64,000 bases of DNA from Granulicella mallensis (GTDB lineage: Bacteria > Acidobacteriota > Terriglobia > Terriglobales > Acidobacteriaceae): assembly GCF_014203225.1 (NCBI RefSeq), contig NZ_JACHIO010000016.1, positions 62,001-126,000 of the forward strand. The letters are read 5' to 3'. Both the position numbers and the translations under genes were made by a program. Positions 16,950 to 25,458 of the stretch are shown in pieces (the stretch's first letter is position 1; every line of letters begins with the position of its first letter). The notes under the pieces are model-generated. The model did not search any database and had not been told where the DNA came from. It was given only the letters and a program-made list of their open reading frames with translations.

Positions 16950-17020
16950 TGGGGTGTGTTATCAAACTTCGAGATCGAACAGTGCAAACAGCTTGCTGCG
17001 GCACTGTTTGCATAGTCCAA
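16950..17020. repeat. Family V fragment with 17-nt terminal motif
   Basis: TGGGGTGTGTTATCAAA (16950-16966) matches the shared 17-nt motif at about 14 positions and is followed by CGAGATCGAACAGTGCAAACAG. A similar order, motif then GATTGAGCCGTGCA, occurs at 20794 and 30590. The fragment lies between convergent genes. Confidence 0.5.
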
Positions 17021-17059
17021 CTTCGTCCCAAGAACAATTCGATTCTGAGATACGTTGCG

Positions 17060-17467
17060 CTAGGCGGAGCGCCCGTTGGTGAGGCACAGCAGATTGCCGT
17101 CCGGATCGCGAAACCAGGCGACCTTGAACTCTCCCGCGCTGCCATCCGGCTGCCCCCCAACGTGGATATCTCCCTGAACCGTAAGGCCGGGGATATTCGT
17201 GTAGTGCTCAAAGGAGACACCGCGCGATTTCAGCGTGGCGACCATCGTCTCGATCTCCTCTCCTACGGACCATGTGGCGGCTGTCGCCTGGTTGGTCCCT
17301 GCAAACTCGGATTGGTAGACATAGAGCATCACATTGCCGGAGCGAAAGTCGATGAGACCTTCCATCTCCGAGACCTGCGTGAGGCCGAGGGTCTCGGCAT
17401 AGAAACGGCGCGCCACTTCAAGATCGCGGACGGCAAGGTTCAGGGCTGGGCTATGGTTTCCGAGCAT
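17060..17467 (-). CDS. VOC-family (glyoxalase/bleomycin-resistance-like) protein
   Basis: A 135-residue protein with the paired beta-alpha-beta-beta-beta modules of the vicinal-oxygen-chelate fold: NLAVRDLEVARRFYAETLGL begins module one and FRDPDGNLLCL closes module two. The Glu in FRDPDGN context and the early region could coordinate a metal. Activity, whether glyoxalase, dioxygenase or thiol transferase, cannot be chosen. The start ATG at 17467 is followed closely by family-conserved sequence. It diverges from the transglutaminase/TPR gene with about 120 bases between. Confidence 0.85.
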   Translation of the reverse strand: MLGNHSPALNLAVRDLEVARRFYAETLGLTQVSEMEGLIDFRSGNVMLYVYQSEFAGTNQATAATWSVGEEIETMVATLKSRGVSFEHYTNIPGLTVQGDIHVGGQPDGSAGEFKVAWFRDPDGNLLCLTNGRSA

Positions 17468-17589
17468 GAGGAGCTCCTTGGCTTTCTACTCTCTATGGGA
17501 TGGAAGTGCGCGGTCCCGGGTTGGCGCAGCTTCGCTATGAATCTCTACTCTTGCGTGTATCTTTCGGATACAGGTCTTCTGTCTACGTA

Positions 17590-20500
17590 ATGAAGAATCG
17601 ACGTCCGCTCGCCTCGTCCGCCCTTGTTTCCGCACTCTGCTGCGCCCTGTCCGCTTCGGCACAAGCGCCCACCTCTTCCAGCGCCCCGCCGCCTGCAAAG
17701 CCCGATTACACGCATGAATCCTCCATCATCGAAAAGATGGACCGCGTCTATCGCTATGCCGCCGACGGCACCGGGTCAAAAGATCTCTCCGCCGTCGTAG
17801 AGATACGCGATGAGGCTGCGGTCAAAAGCTGGAGTGTGCTTCCCCTCCCTTTTGCCTCCAGCTCTGAACACGTGGTGATCGACTACGTCCGCGTTCGCCG
17901 GGCCGATGGAACCATCGTCGAAACACCGCCCTCAGACGCGCAGGAGCTGCCTGCAGCCGTCACGCGGGAAGCGCCTTTCTACAGCGACCTCAAGGAAGAT
18001 CAGATTCCTGTGCGCAGTCTGCGCGCCGGGGACCACCTGGAGTACAAGGTGAGAATCCTGCGCACGCATCCGGAGGCGCCCGGCCACTTCTGGGGGGAGG
18101 AGATCTTCTTCACTCCGTCCCTGGGCAAGGTGGTGCTCGAGGAGAGCGTCGAGCTCCACGTACCCGCCTCCGTCTATGTGCAGGTCTGGAGCCCGAAGTA
18201 TAAGGCGACGAGCACCGAGACGGCGGACGAACACGTCTACCGCTGGCAGAGCTCTCAACTGCTCCCTGTCGCCGGCAAAAACAACAACGAACTCCTGCGC
18301 ATGGAGAAAGATCCTCCCACCGAAAATGGAGCTACGCTGCCGCACATCGCCTGGTCGAACTTCCATACCTGGCAGGAGGTGGGAGCGTGGTATCGCGGCA
18401 TGGAGGGCACGCGAATCGCGCCTGACGATGAGGTTCGCGCACGCGTCACCGAACTCACCGCAGGCAAGACCACAGAGGATGAAAAAGCCCGCGCGATCTA
18501 TGGATTCGTCGCACCGCAGGTGCGGTACATCGGCGTTGCCTTTGGGGTTGGACGGTATCAGCCGCATGAGGCCTCCGACATCCTGCGCAACCAGTACGGC
18601 GACTGCAAGGACAAGCACACGCTACAGGCCGCAATGCTCTCCGCCGCCGGCATCTCCTCCGATGCGGCGTTGATTGGAGCCAACGTTGCGTTCACGCCGG
18701 ACCTGCCTTCTCCTGGCTGGTTCAACCACGTCATCACAGTCGCGCATGTGAACGGCAAGCCGGTCTGGCTGGACGCCACAGCCGAGGTAGCGCCGTACCA
18801 ACTGCTGTTGCCGGTTCTGCGCGGCAAACAGGCCCTGGTCATCCCCGCCACCGGCGACGCCTATCTTGCCACCACACCCAAGAACCCGCCCTTCCCTCTC
18901 GAAGATCATTTCGTGGCTACCGGCACCCTCGACGAGAAAGGGGTCTCGCACTCCCATATCGTGATGGACCTCCGCGGCGACAACGAGATTCCCTATCGGC
19001 AGGCGGTCCGCACCGTATCCCCGGCGCAGTGGGACGAGCTGATGCAGCGCATCTCCTATGCGATTGGCTATGCCGGCAAAGTGACCCACGCGGAGTTCTC
19101 GCGGCCGGATGACACCACCTCTCCTTTTCATGTTGCCTACGACTACGAGCGCGAGAAGGCCGGAGACTGGGAGAATCTGAGGATCGTTCCCCAGTTTCCG
19201 CCGATCGAGCTGGGCCCCGTCGACGAAAAGAACCTGCCCATCCTGCCCATCGAACTCGGAAACCCCCATGTCGAAACGGCACATGCGGTGATGAAACTCC
19301 CCGCAGGCTGGGACGCCGAGTTGCCTGCGCCCATCCACGCCAAGACAGCCTTTGCGACGCTCGACAAGACCTACAAGTTTGAGAACGGAACCGTGATCGC
19401 AGACCGCCGCTTCGAGGTGCTGACCGACAAGATTCCAGCCGCCGACTGGCGCAGCTATCAGAAGTGGTACAAAGACGCGGGCATGGAAGGTGAAACCTAC
19501 ATCCAGCTCCTTCGCACTGGCGGCAGCGGCCATGCCGCCGCCGAGTACAACGACGATGCCGCGAAGTTGATCCAGGAGGCCATTCAACTGGAGCAGTCTC
19601 AATCGTGGGACCAGGTCCATGAGAAACTCGACGCCGCCAGGGCATTGAATCCCAACCAGGCCTATCTATGGAGCAACTACGGGTATCTTGCCGCGCAATA
19701 TGGCAAGGTCAATGAGGCGATGGCCGACTACAACCGCGAGATCGCCGGGCATCCCGCAGAGGACGTACCTTATCGGCTGCTGGCCGACCTCCAGATGCAG
19801 CGCCACAGTGCGGCGGACGCAACCAAGACATTGCATCTGCTGCTGGTGCAACATCCCGGGGATGAATGGGGATCGGAGAGGCTCGCTTCGCTTCTCATGT
19901 CCGACAAGGATTATCCCGGTGCAGAGGCCTCTTTGCGCTCCAGCATCGCAGCCAATGGCGATAGCCTGCCGTTGAAGATGATGCTGGCCAGGGTCCTTCT
20001 GCACGATGAGAAGAAAGAGGAGGCAGGGGTGCTGCTGCAAGAGGTCGCCAATAAGAGCGACGATGCCGGCCTGTTGAACGACTCCGCCTATGAACTGGCC
20101 GACAACGCCCTCGACCTCGCACTGGCCGACGAAGCAGCGCAGCGGTCGCTGGCCATCCTCGCAGATCAATCGACAGGCCATGCGGGCTCTTCCCATGACG
20201 CACTCGCCCGCTCCTCGCTGCTTATTGCCGCGTGGGACACGGCGGGATGGATCCTCTTCGACCAGGACAAAACCGCCCAGGCCGAACCGCTGTTGCGTGC
20301 GGCCTGGCGCAACGGCATGTCCATGGAGTGTGGCTATCATCTCGGCATGGCTCTCGAAAAAGAGGGCCACACCGCAGAAGCGGCGAACATCTACCACCTG
20401 GCTGAAAACGGCGAGCCCGGAGACAATCAGGACGCGGATTTGCGGCTGATCTCCAACCGGCTCTCCGCTCTGGCAAAGACGGGCATCCGTCCCGACGGAG

Positions 20501-20796
20501 GAGATGCCAAGGCTGCGCTGCAGAAGGCGCGCACCTTCATGCTGGAGAACATCAGTGTCCCGAAGAAAGGCTTGGCAACCTTCGAGATCGAATTTTCAGC
20601 ACAACGTACCGAAACAGTGCGTTTCATACACGGAGACGAGGGACTGAAATCGATGGCGGACGCCATCCAACATCTCGATTTCAAAGCCGCCATTCCGGCG
20701 GACAGCCAGGCAAGGTTGATTCGCCGCGGCATCCTGAGTTGCACCGCGACCTGCGAGTTCGTGCTCATGCCTCCAGGGGAAGCGCTGACGGACTAG
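17590..20796 (+). CDS. Exported DUF3857/transglutaminase-like/TPR protein
   Basis: A 1068-residue protein beginning with a signal peptide (MKNRRPLASSALVSALCCAL, cut near SAQA). Residues about 40-250 match DUF3857, followed by a transglutaminase-like domain whose triad is visible: Cys339 in YGDCKDKHT, His380 in WFNHVIT and Asp395 in WLDAT. From about residue 640 the sequence becomes TPR-like. ATG at 17590 is preferred over the ATG at 17500 because the signal peptide starts there. Such proteins are common in Acidobacteriota and Bacteroidota, with unknown substrates. The stop TAG is the first part of the shared 17-nt repeat motif. Confidence 0.88.
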   Translation: MKNRRPLASSALVSALCCALSASAQAPTSSSAPPPAKPDYTHESSIIEKMDRVYRYAADGTGSKDLSAVVEIRDEAAVKSWSVLPLPFASSSEHVVIDYVRVRRADGTIVETPPSDAQELPAAVTREAPFYSDLKEDQIPVRSLRAGDHLEYKVRILRTHPEAPGHFWGEEIFFTPSLGKVVLEESVELHVPASVYVQVWSPKYKATSTETADEHVYRWQSSQLLPVAGKNNNELLRMEKDPPTENGATLPHIAWSNFHTWQEVGAWYRGMEGTRIAPDDEVRARVTELTAGKTTEDEKARAIYGFVAPQVRYIGVAFGVGRYQPHEASDILRNQYGDCKDKHTLQAAMLSAAGISSDAALIGANVAFTPDLPSPGWFNHVITVAHVNGKPVWLDATAEVAPYQLLLPVLRGKQALVIPATGDAYLATTPKNPPFPLEDHFVATGTLDEKGVSHSHIVMDLRGDNEIPYRQAVRTVSPAQWDELMQRISYAIGYAGKVTHAEFSRPDDTTSPFHVAYDYEREKAGDWENLRIVPQFPPIELGPVDEKNLPILPIELGNPHVETAHAVMKLPAGWDAELPAPIHAKTAFATLDKTYKFENGTVIADRRFEVLTDKIPAADWRSYQKWYKDAGMEGETYIQLLRTGGSGHAAAEYNDDAAKLIQEAIQLEQSQSWDQVHEKLDAARALNPNQAYLWSNYGYLAAQYGKVNEAMADYNREIAGHPAEDVPYRLLADLQMQRHSAADATKTLHLLLVQHPGDEWGSERLASLLMSDKDYPGAEASLRSSIAANGDSLPLKMMLARVLLHDEKKEEAGVLLQEVANKSDDAGLLNDSAYELADNALDLALADEAAQRSLAILADQSTGHAGSSHDALARSSLLIAAWDTAGWILFDQDKTAQAEPLLRAAWRNGMSMECGYHLGMALEKEGHTAEAANIYHLAENGEPGDNQDADLRLISNRLSALAKTGIRPDGGDAKAALQKARTFMLENISVPKKGLATFEIEFSAQRTETVRFIHGDEGLKSMADAIQHLDFKAAIPADSQARLIRRGILSCTATCEFVLMPPGEALTD

Positions 20797-20900
20797 GTAG
20801 TGTCATCGAACGATTCGAGATGGCGATTGAGCCGTGCAAATAGATTCCTGAGACAAGCCCCTGACGGGTCCGGCTTCAGCCGGGCCGCAGAGGTTCTCTC
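20794..20900. repeat. Family V fragment starting on the stop codon
   Basis: TAGGTAGTGTCATCGAA (20794-20810) is the 17-nt motif; its first three bases are the stop codon of the upstream gene. GATTGAGCCGTGCA and CGGCTTCAGCCGGGCCG blocks follow, as at 30620-30690. It occupies most of the gap before the convergent DUF2254 gene. Confidence 0.6.
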
Positions 20901-20962
20901 TCGGCTGTCTAGACTTTTCTTCTCTCCGACTTGCTGAACCTCAATGTTCCCGCTGAGATCAT

Positions 20963-22312
20963 CTAAAGTCTGACGTCAAAGCCGACCGTCTCACGTATTT
21001 CGAGGGTGGCAAATCTGGTCTGAGTCTTTTTCCAGGCCGCTTCGATGTCTTCGCGGTCCATTGTCACCAACGGTCTGGTGTTCGCCGTTTCCCAAACGGC
21101 AGCCGCCTGCTCTACCAGTGCATTGCGATCCTCAACTCCTTGCAGCTTCGGCGCGAGTCGTTCGAGGGTCGAAAGCAGGCGAATGAGAACCGCAGGGTTA
21201 TCTGCCGCCGCCTGACGGATCTGATCGAAAGCCTGTTTAACCAGACGTGGAAGGAGCAAGGGACGTACCTGAAGACGCAGCTTTCCGTTTGTATCGAACC
21301 AGTGCCCGCTCCTCTGCGGGGCCTCGGCCAGAATCGTCAGGGCCTCTCCGAGCAGATCTACGGAGGCTATCCCCGTGAAGGTATCGTTGATTGCCGGACT
21401 TAGCGCACGAATCGCAATCTCAACGATTTGAGCAACACCAAACTCCAAATCCTGAGACAGGACACGGTGACGTCCCATCGTGATGCTGCGCGAAATCAGA
21501 GGAGTGAGAGATGCCAGCTTCGATGCCGGAGAAATGAAAGCGAGAGTCTCGCCCTGCAGCACAAATTGCCCCGGTCTGAAGGGGACAGATATCATCGCAC
21601 CTGCCTTCGCAGCTGTGTTTACCAGCGTTTGATGATGAATCTCCTGTAGGTAACCGCTCGCAGGGCTCAGCATGGGTGCCTTGTCGCTCATGGTCAGATG
21701 CGTTTCAGAGGCGTCCAGGTGATGAAGGTGGAGTTCGCTCTTGCTGTAAGGAGCGGCGAGTTCCACTGCGCGGCGAAGGTCGTCGACGATCCGTCCAATG
21801 GCATCTGGATTCTGAATCAAGACTGCGACGCGGTGACTGTAGAAGACGAGAAAGCCGAAGGCCGACAGGACCAGGAACCAGCTTGTAATCAATGACACCT
21901 GTGGGATGAACGAAGTGTGCTCATCCTGGTGTGTAACCAGGAAGACCAAAAACACGTAGATGAACGCTCCCATGAAGAGGCCAATGCAGGCCTGTGTCAC
22001 CCAGTCCTGTACAAAGCGATAGAGCAGGCGTGGGCCGAACAGATTCGCCACCATGGACAACACCAGAAGAGCGACGGAGAAGATGAGAGCCAACACCGTG
22101 CTGACACATCCCAGCATCGCGCTTAGAATCGCCCGGGCATCGTCGATGCCGCCCATCGTGAACCAATCTGGAATGTGGATTACATGATAGGCAGCGAGCA
22201 TATCCAGCGTGATCGTGATCGCGAACAGGGCTACGGCTGCGAGAGACATTTTGAGCGGTACTATCCACAAATTGACATTGTGTCTAGACGATGTGAGACG
22301 AAAACCGGACAT
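20963..22312 (-). CDS. DUF2254 predicted membrane protein
   Basis: A 449-residue protein. Four hydrophobic helices fill the first 170 residues (LAAVALFAITITLDMLAAY, FSVALLVLSMVANLF and two more). The remaining 280 residues are soluble and contain the family-typical VPFRPGQFVLQGETLAFI and ALSPAINDTFTGI segments. DUF2254 proteins occur in many bacteria without an established role. It is flanked by convergent and then empty DNA, so it is likely monocistronic. The start at 22312 fits the helix positions; no strong ribosome-binding site was picked out. Confidence 0.85.
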   Translation of the reverse strand: MSGFRLTSSRHNVNLWIVPLKMSLAAVALFAITITLDMLAAYHVIHIPDWFTMGGIDDARAILSAMLGCVSTVLALIFSVALLVLSMVANLFGPRLLYRFVQDWVTQACIGLFMGAFIYVFLVFLVTHQDEHTSFIPQVSLITSWFLVLSAFGFLVFYSHRVAVLIQNPDAIGRIVDDLRRAVELAAPYSKSELHLHHLDASETHLTMSDKAPMLSPASGYLQEIHHQTLVNTAAKAGAMISVPFRPGQFVLQGETLAFISPASKLASLTPLISRSITMGRHRVLSQDLEFGVAQIVEIAIRALSPAINDTFTGIASVDLLGEALTILAEAPQRSGHWFDTNGKLRLQVRPLLLPRLVKQAFDQIRQAAADNPAVLIRLLSTLERLAPKLQGVEDRNALVEQAAAVWETANTRPLVTMDREDIEAAWKKTQTRFATLEIRETVGFDVRL

Positions 22313-23028
22313 GAAGCTGCTCCTGAGACCAAGCGCGGGTCAATGAAACTGCGGTGATGGGCTGACACCGAGTGAGGAAGAAACCTCGCCCCTCTCTCAC
22401 GATGCATCGCATCTTGGCTCAATCGAAATAGTGCATAACGGAACTAGCCGAGAAAGACGCCTAATTTGGGCGCATTAGCTATAGCTTCGACGATCGCACG
22501 AGAGTATAGACAGAAACTGCGACCGATAGACGGAGGAGAACAAGCGCCCATCAAATGATTCGTTTCAAAGCGAACGATGGTCTTACATAATTTCATCACG
22601 CAACCCATTAAATAGGCATAATGCCAGGGGGATCTGGGGCTAAGATCTGGGCTTTGCTCAAACATGAGATCTGCACCTTCGATGACGATCTTCCGCACGC
22701 TGCGATCCATCCGACATAGCAATTCCAGCCAGCAGTGGAGAACTGCTGCAGGATCGCAGATACCAGGGAATGCGGAAAGAACCTTTGAACGCGGCTTTAG
22801 CGGCTTGGCTGAAGCCATACTCTTCCGATCTATGCCTCAACATGCTGCTTGCACCGTTCCGCTCCACGATAAGAACAGCTTGATGGCACGCACTAAGAAC
22901 CAGCACACTTCTCCCCAATCCAGCGCTTAACAGCACTTCTACCCTGCGGGCTACGGTTCGTGTCTTCATTGCATCTGAGAGGACAGGAACAAAGCACGCC
23001 CAGAGACGATTGAGAGGAAAAAGCAGTT
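22313..23028. other. 716-base gap without a convincing gene
   Basis: The stretch holds a short family V fragment at about 22795-22880 (CGGCTTGGCTGAAGCCATAC, then GCCTCAACATGCTG) and the leader of the ferritin-like gene. A minus-strand reading frame of 124 codons (22444-22818) begins inside the repeat fragment, has no recognisable domain and an odd amino-acid composition; it is not called as a gene. The GAGAGG at about 23010 is the ferritin ribosome-binding site. Confidence 0.5.
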
Positions 23029-23499
23029 ATGCCTAAGGAAAAAGAGACGCACTCCATCACACGCGAGAAACTGATCGACCTGCTCAACGAAGACCTGCAA
23101 CGCGAGTTTCAGGCTGTCATCGCTTATGTGAACTACTCCCAGGTGCTCAAAGGCGCGGCCTACATGAACATCGCCGCCGAGCTTGCCGTCCACGCCAGGG
23201 AAGAGCTAGACCATGCACTGATCCTCTCCGACCAAATCGACTATCTGGGTGGCAAGCCGGCTGTGACAGCCAAGCCCGTGAAGACCAGCGATAAGGCCAC
23301 GGAGATGCTCAAGTTCGACCTCGACAATGAAGTCGAAACGATCCGCAACTACCGCCGCCGGGTAAAGCAGGCCGATGAACTCAATGAGTTCGCCCTGAGC
23401 GAGCAGATCCGCGAGATTCTGATGCAGGAGCAGGATCACCTGACGTCACTGGCGACTGCCCTGGGGATCGATCCGCCGAATCCTGGAATTGCGGATTAG
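23029..23499 (+). CDS. Ferritin-like (bacterioferritin-type) protein
   Basis: Four-helix bundle protein of 156 residues. The helices carry the di-iron style residues: Glu in LQREFQAV, the paired HAREELDHA stretch, Glu in DNEVETIRNY and the C-terminal QEQDHLTSL. Length and spacing match bacterioferritin-like/ferritin-like family proteins rather than Dps. It probably binds iron or detoxifies peroxide in the cytoplasm. GAGAGG precedes the ATG by about 12 bases. A family II repeat follows immediately and may end transcription. Confidence 0.85.
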   Translation: MPKEKETHSITREKLIDLLNEDLQREFQAVIAYVNYSQVLKGAAYMNIAAELAVHAREELDHALILSDQIDYLGGKPAVTAKPVKTSDKATEMLKFDLDNEVETIRNYRRRVKQADELNEFALSEQIREILMQEQDHLTSLATALGIDPPNPGIAD

Positions 23500-23544
23500 A
23501 GCGGTTTCCGTATAGGTGTATAGCATCCCCCAACTTCCTCTACC

Positions 23545-23693
23545 TTGTCATCTCGACCGAAGCATGACGGCTTTATGTCATGCGTAGTGGAGAGACCTGC
23601 AGGCTTGCTAGTGGAGGCAATATCGCCCGCGCTGGCAAGCTGCAGGTCTCTCCACTACGGCGGCAAAAAACGCCGCCTCCGGTCGAGATGACA
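23545..23693. repeat. Family II inverted-repeat element, copy 2
   Basis: Outer arms TTGTCATCTCGACCGAAG (left) and CGGTCGAGATGACA (right), inner arms GTGGAGAGACCTGCAGGCTT and its complement. The right flank adds its own small palindrome GGCGGC...GCCGCC where copy 1 has CATGAC...GTCATG. It lies between convergent genes. Nothing else is seen in 23694-23801. Confidence 0.8.
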
Positions 23694-23801
23694 ATTCTGT
23701 AGTGAAGCTGGAAAAGGCACTTCATACCTACAAGAAAACTGCTTTAGTACGAATAGGAGAAGTGCGACGTCGAATTCGCCCGACTCTCCCTGCGCATAAT
23801 T

Positions 23802-24137
23802 TTAAGAATGAGCCGCTTTCGTGGAGAGCCAGTAGGCGATGGCGCCGAGTTGCGCGAGGACGATCAGTTCGATATCGAATGTAAAGCTGGCAAAGCTCGG
23901 CGAGGCATGCGGAGCCAGCACAAACAGAACAATCGCCAGCACCACCATCGCAACTATGGCAGCGATGCGTCCCACGCGAACCGCAGGGCGAGCGGTGCGC
24001 TGCTGCGGCAGCGAGGCCGCAACACGAGCGGCGAAGTCCATGGGAATCGCCAGGGGCGGCAGCTCGGGGCTGCGCTCCAGAGCGCGGGTCATCGCTGCTT
24101 CGAACTCCTCTTGCGGATTGTGTGTGCTCGTCGTCAT
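23802..24137 (-). CDS. Single-helix membrane protein, candidate anti-sigma partner
   Basis: A 111-residue protein with a hydrophilic N-terminal 50 residues and a hydrophobic centre (IAAIVAMVVLAIVLFVLA), then a second hydrophobic stretch near the end. Its ATG overlaps the sigma-factor stop (ATGA at 24134-24137), so the two are translationally coupled. Such placement is typical of membrane anti-sigma factors. No HxxxCxxC zinc motif is present, so it is not a ZAS-type anti-sigma factor. Role inferred from context. Confidence 0.7.
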   Translation of the reverse strand: MTTSTHNPQEEFEAAMTRALERSPELPPLAIPMDFAARVAASLPQQRTARPAVRVGRIAAIVAMVVLAIVLFVLAPHASPSFASFTFDIELIVLAQLGAIAYWLSTKAAHS

Positions 24138-24778
24138 GCCTTCCCTGCCATTATCGCCCCTGTCGCAGGGCCGTTGCTACTGCCTTCTTTTGGATGCGGC
24201 TGCACGGCCAGGCGGCTTCGCAGTCTCTCGCTGAGCCGTTTGCGCCCTCGATGCAGGTGCGTGCGTACCGTGTTGATCGGGAGTCCGAGAGCCACGGCAA
24301 TGCCCTCATAGCTGCATTCTTCCTGGTGATAGAGCACCAGCACCGAACGCTCGATCTCGGGCAGAGCCAGCAGTTCGGCATCGACCGCGCTTTGCATTTC
24401 AGCATCGGAGAGCCGCTGCTCGGGGGTGCGGGCGTGCTCGCTGGCGAGACTGTCACCCGCAAAGTTTTCAATCCACCCAGTCGACTCCTCTTCTCCCTCC
24501 GAAGAAAGTGGCTCGGAGGCCAGGTGGGTGCGCTCCTTGCGGCGGCGCTTCCACTCGTCCTGCGCCAGGTTTACGACGATGCGATAGAGGTAGGTAGAGA
24601 TCGTCGCATCGCCGCGAAAGTCCGGCAGAGCGCGGTAGAGGCGAAAAAACGCCTCCTGCGCGAGGTCTTCGACATGCGGCCCCGAACCGGTCATGCGCGT
24701 AAGCGTGCGGAAGACGAGCCCCTGGTGTTCGCGGACGAGAGCTTCAAAGTTCTCCGGAGATGAGAGATCGGCGCGCAC
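24134..24778 (-). CDS. ECF-type RNA polymerase sigma factor
   Basis: A 214-residue sigma-70 family factor with only regions 2 and 4. Region 2 shows VEDLAQEAFFRLYR and TYLYRIVVNLAQDEWKRRR; region 4 shows LPEIERSVLVLYH and the helix-turn-helix YEGIAVALGLPINTVRTHLHRGR. The GTG at 24778 is the only suitable start and lies about 7 bases past the predicted transcription start, so the mRNA would be almost leaderless. An ECF-type promoter (GAAACTT-N16-TCTGA) precedes it, suggesting autoregulation. The downstream overlapping gene is the likely anti-sigma factor. Confidence 0.93.
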   Translation of the reverse strand: MRADLSSPENFEALVREHQGLVFRTLTRMTGSGPHVEDLAQEAFFRLYRALPDFRGDATISTYLYRIVVNLAQDEWKRRRKERTHLASEPLSSEGEEESTGWIENFAGDSLASEHARTPEQRLSDAEMQSAVDAELLALPEIERSVLVLYHQEECSYEGIAVALGLPINTVRTHLHRGRKRLSERLRSRLAVQPHPKEGSSNGPATGAIMAGKA

Positions 24779-24791
24779 GTGTCTGAACCGG

Positions 24792-24859
24792 GTCAGACTT
24801 CAGGATGCGCCAAAAGTTTCACACGCGGCAATGAAACTTTGCGAGGGGTCCACAGTCGA
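24792..24859. promoter_or_regulatory. Mirrored divergent ECF-type promoters
   Basis: A 9-bp inverted repeat (AAAGTTTCA 24812-24820, TGAAACTTT 24831-24839) supplies a -35-like GAAACTT to each strand. On the minus strand GAAACTT (24819-24813) is 16 bases from TCTGA (24796-24792); on the plus strand GAAACTT (24832-24838) is 16 bases from TCGAA (24855-24859). Spacing and sequences resemble RpoE-like ECF promoters. The site would fire both the sigma gene and the gene at 24917. Confidence 0.6.
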
Positions 24860-24916
24860 AGGGGGCATAAGAATTCGGCTGCGGCGCTGGACGCCACGGC
24901 CCCAAGGAGAAGTGAG

Positions 24917-25393
24917 ATGGTAATGGAAATGAGTTCGGAGTTTATGAACAGCCCGTTTGTCATTCCTGTGGCCGGTTGCCTGACTGGATTGGGGATTGCC
25001 GTCGCCGGGATCTGGTCCAGTGTGCGCACTCGCGAGATACAGAGCCAGGAGCGGCTGGCAGCGATCGCCAGGGGTGTACCCATCCCCCCAACCACCGAGG
25101 AACTGGCCATCATCCATGGCAAACCTTCCGTAGACAGCACCCGCCGGCGCGGCAATGTACGCCGTGGAGGCATCGTCCTGCTGGGCACTGCGTTTGGACT
25201 GATTCTCTTCTTCATCACGCTCGCCACAGTCTTGCAGGAGCGCAACGTGCTCTGCGGCGCAGCGGTCGGGTTGATTCCATTCGGCATCGGTGTAGGACTG
25301 CTGATCGACGCACGCATCCAGACGCGCGAGATTGAGGAAGCTACGGCGCAGGGTTCAGGGTTCAGGGCTCAGGGTCCGGAAGGCACGCGCTAA
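24917..25393 (+). CDS. Small membrane protein, DUF6249-like, divergent from the sigma factor
   Basis: A 158-residue protein with one N-terminal hydrophobic helix (FVIPVAGCLTGLGIAVAGI), a cytoplasmic-looking segment RGVPIPPTTEEL, and two C-terminal helices. This arrangement resembles DUF6249-type proteins often found near ECF sigma factors. AAGGAG stands 7 bases before the ATG at 24917, so upstream in-frame starts were discarded. The last 16 codons (AQGSGFRAQGPEG) are encoded by a tandem repeat, suggesting the original C-terminus was altered. It is probably part of the sigma factor's regulon. Confidence 0.8.
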   Translation: MVMEMSSEFMNSPFVIPVAGCLTGLGIAVAGIWSSVRTREIQSQERLAAIARGVPIPPTTEELAIIHGKPSVDSTRRRGNVRRGGIVLLGTAFGLILFFITLATVLQERNVLCGAAVGLIPFGIGVGLLIDARIQTREIEEATAQGSGFRAQGPEGTR

Positions 25394-25437
25394 GCCCTAC
25401 CCCCTGAGCCCTGGACCCTGGACCCTGGACCCCAGGC
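25347..25437. repeat. GGGTTCA tandem repeat forming a long hairpin
   Basis: Three direct units (AGGGTTC, AGGGTTC, AGGGCTC) on the left are complementary to CTGAGCCCTGGACCCTGGACCCTGGACCCC on the right. The left arm lies inside the end of the upstream coding region and the right arm just before hisS. The hairpin may end transcription of the upstream gene. Confidence 0.7.
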
Positions 25438-25458
25438 ATTTCGATAGACTAAAGGTCT

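Noticed and set aside
22444..22818. 124-codon minus-strand frame in a large gap
   Set aside because: It begins inside a repeat fragment, has no recognisable domain or ribosome-binding site, and an atypical composition.
24812..24839. AAAGTTTCA/TGAAACTTT as a terminator hairpin
   Set aside because: No T-rich tract follows on either strand and it lies between divergent genes; an ECF promoter pair explains it better.
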